Shown one piece after another: positions 18,728 through 29,223 of a stretch of 64,000 nt of DNA. The translations under genes and the position numbers were made by a program. Location of the stretch: assembly GCF_041245805.1 (NCBI RefSeq), contig NZ_CP162490.1, positions 1,713,001 to 1,777,000 of the forward strand. The letters are read 5' to 3'. Each line of letters starts with the position of its first letter. The first letter of the stretch is position 1. This DNA comes from Xanthomonas sp. DAR 34887 (GTDB lineage Bacteria; Pseudomonadota; Gammaproteobacteria; Xanthomonadales; Xanthomonadaceae). The notes under the pieces are model-generated. The model did not search any database and was not told the origin of the DNA. It saw nothing but the letters and a program-made list of their open reading frames with translations.

Positions 18728-21337
18728 ATGTCCTCTTCCCCCCACGTCGATCGTTGGATCGTCCTCAAGTTCGGCGGCACCTCGGTGTCGCGTCGTCATC
18801 GCTGGGACACGATTGGGAAGCTGGCGAAAAAACGCGCCGACGAGACCGGCGCGCGTGTGCTGGTGGTGGTGTCGGCGCTGTCGGGGGTGACCAACGAGCT
18901 GACCGCGATCGCCGACGGCAGCGCCGACAGCGCGCAGCGGGTCGCCGCGCTGGAGCAGCGCCACCGCGAGTTCCTGGGCGAACTGGAACTGGATGCGGAC
19001 AGCGTGCTCGGCGAGCGCCTGGCGGCGCTGCGCGGATTGCTCGACGACCCGCGCGCGGCGAGCCGCACGCTGGACTGGCAGGCCGAGGTGCTGGGTCAGG
19101 GCGAGTTGTTGTCCTCGACGCTGGGCGCGGCCTATCTGCGCGCCAGCGGCCTGGATTTCAGCTGGATGGACGCGCGCCAGTGGCTGGACGCGCTGCCGCC
19201 GCAGCCGAACCAGAGCGAGTGGTCCAAGCGCCTGTCGGTGTCGTGCCAATGGCAGTCCGACAGCGCCTGGCGCGAACGCTTCGTCGCCCAGCCGGCGCGG
19301 ATGCTGATCACCCAGGGCTTCATTTCGCGGCACCAGGACGGCGGCACCGCGATCCTCGGTCGCGGCGGCTCTGACACCTCGGCGGCGTACTTCGGCGCGC
19401 TGCTCGGCGCCAGCCGCGTGGAGATCTGGACCGACGTGCCGGGCATGTTCAGCGCCAATCCGCGCGAGGTGCCGGATGCGCGCCTGCTGACCCGGCTGGA
19501 CTATTACGAAGCGCAGGAAATCGCCACCACCGGCGCCAAGGTGCTGCACCCGCGCTCGATCAAGCCGTGCCGCGACGGCGGCGTGCCGATGGCGATCCTG
19601 GACACCGAGCGCCCCGAGCTGCCCGGCACCAGCATCGACGGCAACGCGCGCACCGTGCCCGGGGTCAAGGCGATCAGCCGCCGCAACGGCATCGTGCTGG
19701 TGTCGATGGAAGGCATCGGCATGTGGCAGCAGGTCGGCTTCCTGGCCGACGTATTCGCGCGTTTCGCCAAGCACGGCCTGTCGGTGGACCTGATCGGTTC
19801 GGCCGAGACCAACGTCACCGTGTCGCTGGACCCGAGCGAGAACCTGGTCAACACCGACGTGCTGGCGGCGCTGTCGGCCGACCTGGCGGAAATCTGCCGG
19901 GTCAAGATCATCGTGCCGTGCGCGGCGATCACCCTGGTCGGGCGCGGCATGCGCTCGCTGCTGCACAAGCTCTCGGACGTGTGGGCCACGTTCGGCAAGG
20001 AGCGCGTGCACATGATCTCGCAGTCGTCCAACGACCTGAACCTGACCTTCGTCATCGACGAGGCCGACGCCGACGGCCTGTTGCCGATCCTGCATGCCGA
20101 GCTGATCGACAGCGGCGCGATGCCGGTGGAGGAGACCGAGGTGTTCGGTCCGCGTTGGCGCGAGATCACCGGCAGCGTGCGCACGCGGCCCACGCCGTGG
20201 TGGCACGCCGAGCGCGAGCACCTGCTGCGCCTGGCCGACGCTGGTACGCCGCGCTACGTCTACCACCTGCCGACGCTGCGCGAGCGCGCCCGCGCGCTCA
20301 AGGCGATCGCGCCGATCGACCAGCGCTACTACGCGATCAAGGCCAATTCGCATCCGGCGATCCTCGAGGCGCTGGTCGCCGAGGATTTCGGCCTGGAATG
20401 CGTGTCGCACGGCGAACTGCGCCGGGTGTTCGACACCTTGCCGGAGCTGTCGCCGCGGCGCGTGCTGTTCACCCCCAGCTTCGCGCCCAAGGCCGAGTAC
20501 GAAGCCGCGTTCGCGCTGGGCGTGACCGTCACCGTGGACAACGTCGAACTGCTGCAGCGCTGGCCGGAGCTGTTCCGCGGCCGCAGCCTGTGGCTGCGCA
20601 TCGACCTGGGCCATGGCGACGGCCACCACGAGAAGGTCAATACCGGCGGCAAGGCTTCCAAGTTCGGCCTGTCGGCGACGCGGGTGGACGAGTTCATCGA
20701 AGCCGCGCGCGCGCTGGACATCCGCATCGTCGGCCTGCACGCGCACCTGGGCAGCGGCGTGGAGACCGCGCAGCACTGGCGGCGCATGTGCGACGAACTG
20801 GCCGGTTTCGCGCGCCGCATCGGCAGCGTGGAGGTCATCGACATCGGCGGCGGCCTGCCGATTCCGTACAGCGCCGATGACGAGCCGTTCGACCTGCAGA
20901 CCTGGGCGCAGGGCCTGGCCGAGGCCAAATCCGTGCATCCGGCGTTCCGCCTGGCGATCGAGCCGGGCCGCTACCTGGTCGCCGAATGCGGCGTGCTGCT
21001 GAGCCGCGCCACCCAGGTGGTCGAGAAGGACGGCATTCGCCGGGTCGGCCTGGATGCGGGCATGAACGCGCTGATCCGCCCGGCGCTGTACGACGCCTGG
21101 CACGACGTGGCCAACCTGAGCCGGCTCGGGCACGAGGCCGACGCGGTGTTCGACGTGGTCGGGCCGATCTGCGAATCCAGCGACGTGTTCGGCAAGCGCC
21201 GGCGCCTGCCCGCCGCCACCGCGGCCGACGACGTGCTGCTGATCGCCGATGCCGGCGCCTACGGCTACGCGATGGCCAGCACCTACAACCAGCGCGAGCT
21301 GCCGCGGGAGGAGGTGATCGATGGCCCCACTGCCTGA
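18728..21337 (+). CDS. lysAC: Bifunctional aspartate kinase / diaminopimelate decarboxylase
   Basis: An 869-residue fusion of the first and last enzymes of lysine synthesis. Residues 1-about 460 are an aspartokinase: LKFGGTS (Lys14) at the start, a GGSDTSAA nucleotide-binding segment, then ACT regulatory domains (SMEGIGMWQQVG onward). Residues about 480-869 are a PLP decarboxylase: YAIKANSHP holds the PLP lysine (Lys538), with HLGSGV, GGGLPIPY and GPICESSD following. The fusion is characteristic of Xanthomonadaceae. Having both ends of the pathway on one chain may let lysine feedback act on both. The start at 18728 puts the kinase motif at the usual place. Confidence 0.96.
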   Translation: MSSSPHVDRWIVLKFGGTSVSRRHRWDTIGKLAKKRADETGARVLVVVSALSGVTNELTAIADGSADSAQRVAALEQRHREFLGELELDADSVLGERLAALRGLLDDPRAASRTLDWQAEVLGQGELLSSTLGAAYLRASGLDFSWMDARQWLDALPPQPNQSEWSKRLSVSCQWQSDSAWRERFVAQPARMLITQGFISRHQDGGTAILGRGGSDTSAAYFGALLGASRVEIWTDVPGMFSANPREVPDARLLTRLDYYEAQEIATTGAKVLHPRSIKPCRDGGVPMAILDTERPELPGTSIDGNARTVPGVKAISRRNGIVLVSMEGIGMWQQVGFLADVFARFAKHGLSVDLIGSAETNVTVSLDPSENLVNTDVLAALSADLAEICRVKIIVPCAAITLVGRGMRSLLHKLSDVWATFGKERVHMISQSSNDLNLTFVIDEADADGLLPILHAELIDSGAMPVEETEVFGPRWREITGSVRTRPTPWWHAEREHLLRLADAGTPRYVYHLPTLRERARALKAIAPIDQRYYAIKANSHPAILEALVAEDFGLECVSHGELRRVFDTLPELSPRRVLFTPSFAPKAEYEAAFALGVTVTVDNVELLQRWPELFRGRSLWLRIDLGHGDGHHEKVNTGGKASKFGLSATRVDEFIEAARALDIRIVGLHAHLGSGVETAQHWRRMCDELAGFARRIGSVEVIDIGGGLPIPYSADDEPFDLQTWAQGLAEAKSVHPAFRLAIEPGRYLVAECGVLLSRATQVVEKDGIRRVGLDAGMNALIRPALYDAWHDVANLSRLGHEADAVFDVVGPICESSDVFGKRRRLPAATAADDVLLIADAGAYGYAMASTYNQRELPREEVIDGPTA

Positions 21338-21772
21338 GTTCGTCGCGCTCAGCATCGTCGCCGGCGCCGCGGCGATGATCCTGGCTACCGCGGCCGACCA
21401 GTCCGGCACCATGCTGCCGTGGACCGACAGCCTCAAGTGGGCGCTGCCGGCCTTGATCGCGGCCGGCGCGGGCGCGTGGTTGACTGGGCGCTGGCAGGGG
21501 CGACGACCAACCCGGCGTGCTGGCATGCTGGCGTTGCGCACGCTGCTGCTGGCCGCTGGCGGCTATCTCCCGTTGCTGGCGCTGTACCTCGCGGTGGCGT
21601 TCGCGGCTTCGGGCGATGCCTCGCAGGCGGGCGCGAGCCCTTGGGTCTGGTTTCCGTTTGCGTTCCTGTTGGGCTGTCTGCCGTGGCTGTGGGCGGCGCT
21701 GCCGTTTTCCCTGATCGAATTCTTCCTGTGCCGGCGCTACTTGCGTCGCACGCGCGCGCTTGCAGGTAGTTC

Positions 21773-21776
<4 letters not shown>
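21321..21776 (+). CDS. Small integral membrane protein, unknown
   Basis: A 151-residue protein with about four predicted membrane segments (near residues 5-25, 38-55, 68-95 and 108-135) and a basic C-terminus. I do not recognise a family. It overlaps the lysAC 3' end by 17 bases and the start of murL by four, so it is in the same transcript. The context suggests a cell-envelope role. Confidence 0.7.
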
Positions 21777-23111
<1,335 letters not shown>

Positions 23112-23131
<20 letters not shown>

Positions 23132-24545
23132 GGGCTTGCGCGTCGCGCTGTGGGGTTGGGGCCGCGAAGGCCGGGCGGCGTATGCCGCGGTGCGCGGCTG
23201 GGAATGGGGAATCGGGAATGGGGAATCGGCGGCGCCGCTGCCGCTGACGGTGTTCTGCTCGATCGACGAGGCGCCGGCGCTCATTGCGCTCGGCGATTCG
23301 GCGCTACACGTGGAGACCGAGGCCAGCGCCGAGCGGCTGGCTGCGTTCGACGTGGTCATCAAGTCGCCCGGGATCAGTCCGTATCGACCCGAGGCGCAGG
23401 CCGCCGCGGCGCGGGGCACGCGCTTCATCGGCGGCACGTCGTTGTGGTTCGCCGAACATGCGGACGCCGACGGCGTGGTGCCGGGCAGCGTCTGCATCAC
23501 CGGCACCAAGGGCAAGAGCACCAGTACCGCGCTGCTGGCGCATCTGCTGCGCGCCGGCGGCCACCGCACCGGCCTGGTCGGCAACATCGGCCTCCCGCTG
23601 CTGGAAGTGCTGGCGCCGGCGCCGCCGCCGGAGTATTGGGCGATCGAACTGTCCAGCTACCAGACCGGCGACGTGGCGCGCAGCGGCGCGCGGCCGCAGC
23701 TGGCGCTGGTGCTCAACCTGTTTCCGGAACATCTGGACTGGCATGGCAGCCAGGCGCGCTATGTCGAAGACAAGCTGGCGCTGGTGACGCGGGCGCGGCC
23801 GCGCGTCGCGCTGCTCAACGCCGCCGATCCGCAGCTGGCGGCGCTGGCGCTGCCCGACAGCCAGGTGCTCTGGTTCAACCGCGAAGACGGCTGGCATATG
23901 CGCGGCGATGTCGTGCACCGCGGCGACGTGGCGGTGTTCGACAGCGCGCGGGTGCCTCTGCCGGGCCGGCACAACCGCGGCAACCTGTGCGCGGTGCTGG
24001 CGGCGATCGAGGCCCTGGGCCTGGACGCGGCGGCGCTGGCGCCGGCGGCCGTGCAGTTCCGGCCGTTGCCGAACCGGCTGCAGACGCTGGGCGAGCGCGA
24101 CGGCGTTGCCTACGTCAACGATTCGATCAGCACCACGCCGCATGCCACGCTGGCGGCGCTGGAGTGTTTCCGCGGGCGCCGCATCGCGTTGCTGGTCGGC
24201 GGCCACGACCGCGGCCTGGACTGGCAGGACTTCGCTGCGGCGATGCGCCACGGCGCGCCGCTGGAGATCGTCACCATGGGCAGCAACGGCCCGCGCATCC
24301 ACGCCTTGCTGGCGCCGCTGGCCGCGGCCGGCGGCTTCGGCCTGCATGCCGCCGCGGACCTGCCGGCGGCGGTGGCATTGGCGCGCGCGGCGCTGGGCGA
24401 GGGCGGCGGCGTGGTGCTGCTGTCGCCGGGCGCGCCCAGCTTCGGCGCCTACCGCGATTACGTGGCGCGCGGCCGCCATTTCGCCGAACTGGCCGGGTTC
24501 GACCCGGAGGCGATCAGCGCGATCCCGGGGCTGGGCATCGCCTGA
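23112..24545 (+). CDS. murD2: UDP-MurNAc-L-alanine:L-glutamate ligase MurD2
   Basis: A 477-residue Mur ligase that adds L-glutamate (not D-) to UDP-MurNAc-L-Ala, the step before MurL. The ATP loop ITGTKGKSTST, the ELSSYQ and FNRED/NRGN segments and the C-terminal VNDSISTTPHATLAAL block are visible. It starts with GTG inside the end of murL. Residues 30-39 (WEWGIGNGES) are encoded by a copy of a dispersed intergenic repeat, an odd in-frame insertion close to the N-terminus. Confidence 0.93.
23196..23229. repeat. Dispersed GGGAATGGGGAATCG repeat inside murD2
   Basis: Tandem units GGGAATGGGGAATC and GGGAATGGGGAATCGG lie within the murD2 reading frame, adding residues 30-39. The unit is of the same family as the intergenic copies at 4253-4329 and 25879-26060. 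Confidence 0.75.
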
Positions 24546-25079
24546 GCTGTGCGCTCCTGCATGGGCCGGCGTGCGTGCCGCTTGCCAGGAGCCTGCCCTG
24601 GGACACTTCGATCGAGGGACGCTGTCTCTGGGAGGGGCTTCGGTCGCGACAGGCTTTCTCGGTAATGCTTGTCGCGATTGAAGGCACCTCTAATAACCCA
24701 CAAAAGCATGTCGATGCATTGCGAGACGCCGACGCCGACACGCCTGCAGGTTCCGGCATCGATACGTTCGAGATGCCATGGAGTGGCGAAGCGCATTGGC
24801 GGTAGACGGTGGCGCTGCGGCCGCGTTTTTCATGGACGTCTTGGCATCACGGCCACTTCGTTCTCCTGTCGCGGCTGAAGCCGCTCCTACAAGAGCAAGG
24901 CGCGCATGTGTAGGAGCGGCTTCAGCCGCGACAGAAAAAAGGAACACGCCATCGCCACGCGCAGCGGGCACCATTCCGGAATGGAGTTACAGAGGTGCCC
25001 TGAAGTCGCTCCCACAGGTGTGCGGATCGCCGAGAGAAAACGTTCTAGACTGCCGGCTGGTTCCGATGGGAGAGACGCG
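24546..25079. other. Non-coding gap rich in REP-type fragments
   Basis: No convincing gene. It contains the REP doublet at 24865-24934 and shorter degenerate fragments (TGAAGTCGCTCCCACA near 25001; CGCGACAGGCTTTCTCGG near 24646). The promoter of the downstream hydrolase must lie near its end. Confidence 0.6.
24865..24934. repeat. REP doublet, second copy
   Basis: Arms 24865-24890 and 24910-24934 are the same sequence as the copy at 12355-12426, with a different 19-base centre. Identical arms with variable centres are what REP mobilisation leaves. Confidence 0.85.
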
Positions 25080-25877
25080 ATGCGCACTCGTTCGATGCGG
25101 TGGATCGGCCTGCTGGGCCTGGCCTTGGCGCTGCCGTTGCCGGCGCTGGCCGCGATGCAGGCCAAGCCGGTGGAGTGGAAAGTCGGCAAAGACAGCTTCA
25201 GCGGCGTGCTGGTCTACGACGATGCCGACAGCGACAAGCGCCCGGGCCTGGTGATGGTGCCGAACTGGCGCGGGGTCAACGCCTCGGCGATCGAAAAAGC
25301 CAAGCAGCTCGCTGGCGACGACTATGTGGTGCTGCTGGCCGACGTCTATGGCAAGGGCAAGCGCCCGGCCAACGATACCGAGGCCGGGCAGTTCGCCGGC
25401 GCGCTGAAGAAGGACCCGTCGACGCTGCGCGCTCGGGCATTGAAGGCGGTCGAGGTCTTGAAGGCGCAGGCCGGCAAGGCGCCGCTGGACGCCTCACGGA
25501 TCGGCGCGGTCGGCTTCTGCTTCGGCGGCACCACGGTGCTGGAACTGGCCCGCGCCGGCGCGCCGCTGGCGGGTGTGGTCAGCCTGCACGGTGGCCTGTC
25601 CACGCCGTCGCCGGCGGCCGCAGGCAGCGCCAAGGCGCCGCTGCTGGTGCTCAACGGCGCCGACGACAAGAGCGTGAGCCGCGACGACATCGCCGCCTTC
25701 GAGCAGGAAATGAACGCTGCCGGCGCCGACTGGCAGTTCGTCAACTTCAGCGGCGCGGTGCACTGCTTCGCCGAGGCCGATGCCAACAGTCCGCCGGGCT
25801 GCCAGTACAGCCCGCGCGCGGCCAAGCGTGCCTTTCGCATGCTGCACGATTTCTTTGACGAGCGGTTTGGTGAATAG
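25080..25877 (+). CDS. Secreted dienelactone hydrolase-family protein
   Basis: A 265-residue alpha/beta hydrolase. A signal peptide (MRTRSMRWIGLLGLALALPL then PALAA) precedes the domain. The nucleophile elbow GFCFGG has cysteine, as in dienelactone hydrolases, with Asp in NGADDKS and His in GAVHCFAEA completing the triad. The export signal is unusual for true dienelactone hydrolase and suggests a periplasmic carboxyl-ester hydrolase of unknown substrate. The ATG at 25080 is chosen as the first codon of the signal. Confidence 0.9.
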   Translation: MRTRSMRWIGLLGLALALPLPALAAMQAKPVEWKVGKDSFSGVLVYDDADSDKRPGLVMVPNWRGVNASAIEKAKQLAGDDYVVLLADVYGKGKRPANDTEAGQFAGALKKDPSTLRARALKAVEVLKAQAGKAPLDASRIGAVGFCFGGTTVLELARAGAPLAGVVSLHGGLSTPSPAAAGSAKAPLLVLNGADDKSVSRDDIAAFEQEMNAAGADWQFVNFSGAVHCFAEADANSPPGCQYSPRAAKRAFRMLHDFFDERFGE

Positions 25878-25878
25878 C

Positions 25879-26060
25879 CGGGATTGGGGATTCGGGATTC
25901 GGGATTCGTAAGAGCGGCTTGGTCGCGCTTTTACGAATCCCGGCCTTCGATAGCCGGGTGGCTGGTCAGCCCGAATCCCTGATCACGATTCGGTGGTAGG
26001 CGATTCACCGAAAAGCGGGGCCCCGCCTTTGCGAATCCCCAATCCCGAATCCCCGCTTTC
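25879..26060. repeat. Cluster of GGGATTCG-family palindromic repeats
   Basis: Tandem GGGATTGGGGATTCGGGATT units at 25880 onward are answered by complementary CGAATCCC units (25935-25944 and 26033-26053), and GATTCGTAA pairs with TTACGAATC inside. It lies between two convergent genes and may serve as a two-way transcript end. Confidence 0.75.
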
Positions 26061-26108
26061 CACAGCCGAATGGCTGGTCATCCCGTCCGGCGCGCAAAGC
26101 GCGCCGGA

Positions 26109-27107
26109 TCAATGCCTGCGTTCGACCGCGTAACGCGCCAGCCCGCGCAGCGCGGCCACTGCCTCGCTCTCCGGCAGGCCGTCCAGCGCGCGTTCGGCGG
26201 CGGCGGCGTATTCGGCGGCGCGGCGCCGGCTGTAGTCGAGCCCGCCGCTGGCCTGGATCGCCGCCAGCACTTCCGGCATCGCGTCGGCATCGCCTTGTTC
26301 GACGATATGGCGCAGGCGCTGGCGGGTGGCCTCGTCGGCGTGCGCCATCGCGTGGATCAGCGGCAGGGTGGCCTTGCCTTCGGCCAGGTCGTCGCCCAGG
26401 TTCTTGCCCAGGTCGGCGGCATCGGCGGTGTAGTCGAGTACGTCGTCGGCGATCTGGAACGCATAGCCCAGGTGCATGCCGTAGTCGTACAGGCGCTGCT
26501 GCACCTCGTCGGAGGCGCCCGAGGCCATCGCCCCGAGGCGGGTGCCGGCGGCGAACAGTACCGCGGTCTTGCGCTCGATCACACGCAGGTAGGCGGCCTC
26601 GTCGGTATCCGGGTTGTGCACGTGCAACAGCTGCAGCACTTCGCCCTCGGCGATGCGGTTGGTGGTGTCGGCGAGCAGCCGCATCACCTGCATGTTGTCC
26701 AGCTCGACCATCAGCTGGAAGCTGCGCGAATACAGGAAATCGCCGACCAGCACGCTGGGCGCGTTGCCCCACAGCGCGTTGGCGGTGCTGCGGCCGCGGC
26801 GCAGGTCCGATTCGTCGACCACGTCGTCGTGCAGCAGGGTCGAGGTGTGGATGAACTCGACGATCACCGCCAGCTGATGATGCACCGGCCCGCCGCCGGC
26901 ACAGGCGCGCCCGGCCAGCATCACCAGCATCGGCCGCAGGCGCTTGCCGCCTGCGGAGACGATGTGCTCGGCGATCTGGTTGATCAGCACCACGTCCGAC
27001 GCCAGGCGGCGGCGGATCAGGGCATCGGCGGCGCTCATGTCGGGCGCGGCCAGCGCCTGGATCTGAGGCAGCCCCAGGGCGGGGCGGAGGTCTTCGGCGA
27101 GGCTCAT
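26109..27107 (-). CDS. ispB: Octaprenyl diphosphate synthase
   Basis: A 332-residue trans-polyprenyl synthase. The first aspartate-rich motif is HDDVVDES (with LLHDDVVDESDLRRG), the second is ADDVLDY. It extends farnesyl diphosphate with isopentenyl units to make the ubiquinone side chain. Length and motifs fit IspB. It is divergent from ssb. Confidence 0.92.
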   Translation of the reverse strand: MSLAEDLRPALGLPQIQALAAPDMSAADALIRRRLASDVVLINQIAEHIVSAGGKRLRPMLVMLAGRACAGGGPVHHQLAVIVEFIHTSTLLHDDVVDESDLRRGRSTANALWGNAPSVLVGDFLYSRSFQLMVELDNMQVMRLLADTTNRIAEGEVLQLLHVHNPDTDEAAYLRVIERKTAVLFAAGTRLGAMASGASDEVQQRLYDYGMHLGYAFQIADDVLDYTADAADLGKNLGDDLAEGKATLPLIHAMAHADEATRQRLRHIVEQGDADAMPEVLAAIQASGGLDYSRRRAAEYAAAAERALDGLPESEAVAALRGLARYAVERRH

Positions 27108-27206
27108 GCGGTCGGACTAGGGGGAGTACAGGGATTATAGGCCACCCCGGTGAGGGCTCGCCTGACGCCTGAACCGGGAGAAGGCTGATATCCGCCGCCA
27201 GCCCGG

Positions 27207-27212
27207 TATAAT
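27207..27212 (+). promoter_or_regulatory. Probable -10 element of ssb
   Basis: A perfect TATAAT 88 bases ahead of the ssb ATG, in the divergent ispB-ssb gap. The expected -35 position (GCTGAT) is a poor match. A LexA-type box was looked for and not seen. Confidence 0.5.
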
Positions 27213-27299
27213 TCACTGTCTACGTCCGTTTCCGAGCGGGCGCCCCCATCCGACCTGCCCGCGCCCGAGCGGGTTCACCACCCCGAACGGAAGAATTCC

Positions 27300-27812
27300 A
27301 TGGCCCGCGGCATCAATAAAGTCATCCTCGTCGGCAACCTCGGCAACGACCCCGACACCAAGTACACCCAGGCCGGCATGGCGATCACCCGCATCAGCCT
27401 GGCCACCACCAGCGTGCGCAAGGACAAGGACGGCAATCAGCAGGAGCGCACCGAATGGCACCGCGTGGTGTTCTTCGGCAAGCTCGGCGAGATCGCCGGC
27501 GAGTACCTGCGCAAGGGCAGCTCGGTCTACGTCGAAGGCTCGATCCGCTACGACAAGTACACCGGCCAGGACGGCGTGGAGAAGTATTCCACCGACATCG
27601 TCGCCGACGAGATGCAGATGCTGGGCGGCCGCGGCGAAGGCGGCGGTGGCGGCATGGGCGGCGGCGATCGTCCGCAGCGCTCGGCGCCGCCGCGCCAGGA
27701 ACGCCCGAACCAGGGCGGCGGCGGGCAGGACTACGCGCCGCGCCGCCAGCAGCCGGCGCCGCAGCAGTCCGCACCGATGGACGATTTCGCGGACGACGAT
27801 ATCCCGTTCTAA
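27300..27812 (+). CDS. ssb: Single-stranded DNA-binding protein SSB
   Basis: A 170-residue SSB. An OB-fold (residues 1-about 110, MARGINKVILVGNLGNDPD) is followed by a Gly/Gln/Pro-rich linker and the acidic tip DDDIPF that recruits repair proteins. The last codons (ATCCCGTTC) seem to be the integration target of the downstream island. The stop TAA lies at or just past the inferred crossover, so the host probably had TGA, as at the far end of the island. The protein itself is intact. Confidence 0.96.
   Translation: MARGINKVILVGNLGNDPDTKYTQAGMAITRISLATTSVRKDKDGNQQERTEWHRVVFFGKLGEIAGEYLRKGSSVYVEGSIRYDKYTGQDGVEKYSTDIVADEMQMLGGRGEGGGGGMGGGDRPQRSAPPRQERPNQGGGGQDYAPRRQQPAPQQSAPMDDFADDDIPF
27804..27810. 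repeat. Putative left attachment core (CCGTTCT)
   Basis: Seven bases covering the last codons of ssb, identical to 60232-60238 in the same orientation. The size fits a tyrosine recombinase overlap region. Confidence 0.6.
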
Positions 27813-27840
27813 TTTTTAGTATTTTCACGATGCAAATAAA

Positions 27841-27876
27841 CCCCAGTAAGCAATTGTTCTTACTGGGGTTTTTTTG
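27841..27876 (+). terminator. Strong intrinsic terminator after ssb
   Basis: Stem CCCCAGTAAG/CTTACTGGGG followed by eight Ts. It is AT-rich in context and lies inside the island border, so it seems to be brought by the island as a replacement end for the ssb transcript and as insulation of the recombinase genes. Confidence 0.9.
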
Positions 27877-27941
27877 TTTACACGACAATCTCTACTTCCT
27901 GCTACTGTGAGGCCAATCTTCTATCAGTAGAGGATGTAAAC
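27874..27941. repeat. Left-end GTTTAC-type inverted motifs
   Basis: TTGTTTAC at 27874-27881 and ATGTAAAC at 27934-27941 form an inverted pair just ahead of the first recombinase gene. The same two words occur at the right end (60116-60123, 60207-60214). They are candidate recombinase binding sites. Confidence 0.45.
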
Positions 27942-27942
27942 G

Positions 27943-29223
27943 ATGGGGCCGGCATTTCGAGTTCGGATCGTCGTGTTTGCCTCTGGTGAACGCTTTCCAG
28001 TGCTGTTGGATGAGCACGGGTGCCCGCTCTTTCGTCCTACCATATTTGCCCTCACTCAGGTCCGCGGTAGAAATCTCTCAACAAACACGATCAGCAATGT
28101 GCTGCGTGCGGTCGTGGTTCTCGAATTGTTCCTTGCTGCGCAGCGAATCGACATCGACAGTCGCCTGCAGTATGGGGAACTTCTTTCGGTCGCCGAGGTT
28201 GAGGGGCTGATACGTAGTAGCCGACAGCCGTTGGCAGAACTCGGTTCCAAGACAGCAGTCTCCCGCATTCATAAAAAGACGCAAATCCAAGCTGTGGAGA
28301 CGGTGCGTGGTCGATCAGCTAGACAGCAGCTGAAAGAGGTGGCCCCCCAAGTAGCATCCACGCGCCTCTTGTATATTCGGGGCTATCTTGCCTGGTTGGC
28401 GGATGATCGTAGGAGTCAACATGGCCTCTCGAACGAATTCCTAGTCCGCTTTCAGAGTGCCACAGAGATCACGCTCAGGGCATTGGATAGCCGGATGCGT
28501 TTCTCGGCCGTAGCCGGCGTCGGAGTTGAGCGAGAGGGACTATCCGACAGCCAAGTGCAAGAACTGCTGCGAGTAACCGATCCTTCTTGCACCGACAACC
28601 CGTGGCGTGATGAACATACTCGCCATCGCAATGCGCTTCTGGTGCGGTGGTTGCTGAATCTTGGGTTGAGGATTGGAGAGGCGCTTGGAGTGCGCAATTC
28701 TGATATCGATAGCCGATTGGGTGAAGTCACAATTCATCGCCGCGCGGATGATCCGGAGGATCCTAGGCGAAATCAACCTCAAGCCAAAACTCGAGCAAGG
28801 ATTCTTCAATTGCAGAAGGATCTCCTGGCTCAAACTAACGCGTACATTCTTGACCATAGGTCGGGTTTGCCGATGTCAAAGACCCACGGCTTTCTGTTCG
28901 CGGCCAGCCGCAGTGGAAAGCCGCTCACTGTGGCCGCTGCGGAGAAGGTCTTTGAGGTACTGCGCACCGCATGTCCAGACTTGCCCAAGGATCTTTCACC
29001 ACACCTTCTCCGACATACGTGGAATGACATGTTCTCTAGGCAGATGGATTCGGCGAACGTGCCGTCGGCAGAGGAGCAGAAGTATCGAAGCTACCTGATG
29101 GGATGGTCGCCAACGTCCGACCATGCGTCCGTATATACCAGGCGTCACATTCGTAAAAAAGCAAGAGAAGCTTCAATCGCAATGCAGGAAAGGGTTGTTG
29201 CTGAGGGTCATAAGGATGAATGA
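27943..29223 (+). CDS. Tyrosine recombinase, first of the island module
   Basis: A 426-residue tyrosine recombinase with all catalytic residues visible: Arg243 in LGLRIGEAL, His354-x-x-Arg357-His358 in HLLRH, a C-terminal W/H region (MGWSPTSDH) and the nucleophile Tyr398 in SVYTRR. Residues 1-about 190 should be the DNA-binding part. GC is clearly lower than the host. It overlaps the next recombinase by eight bases. As the complete enzyme nearest the left end it is the likely lead integrase. Confidence 0.93.
   Translation: MGPAFRVRIVVFASGERFPVLLDEHGCPLFRPTIFALTQVRGRNLSTNTISNVLRAVVVLELFLAAQRIDIDSRLQYGELLSVAEVEGLIRSSRQPLAELGSKTAVSRIHKKTQIQAVETVRGRSARQQLKEVAPQVASTRLLYIRGYLAWLADDRRSQHGLSNEFLVRFQSATEITLRALDSRMRFSAVAGVGVEREGLSDSQVQELLRVTDPSCTDNPWRDEHTRHRNALLVRWLLNLGLRIGEALGVRNSDIDSRLGEVTIHRRADDPEDPRRNQPQAKTRARILQLQKDLLAQTNAYILDHRSGLPMSKTHGFLFAASRSGKPLTVAAAEKVFEVLRTACPDLPKDLSPHLLRHTWNDMFSRQMDSANVPSAEEQKYRSYLMGWSPTSDHASVYTRRHIRKKAREASIAMQERVVAEGHKDE

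Noticed and set aside
27804..27876. Insertion at a tRNA gene
   Set aside because: No tRNA-like sequence is visible at either border; the target is the protein gene ssb.
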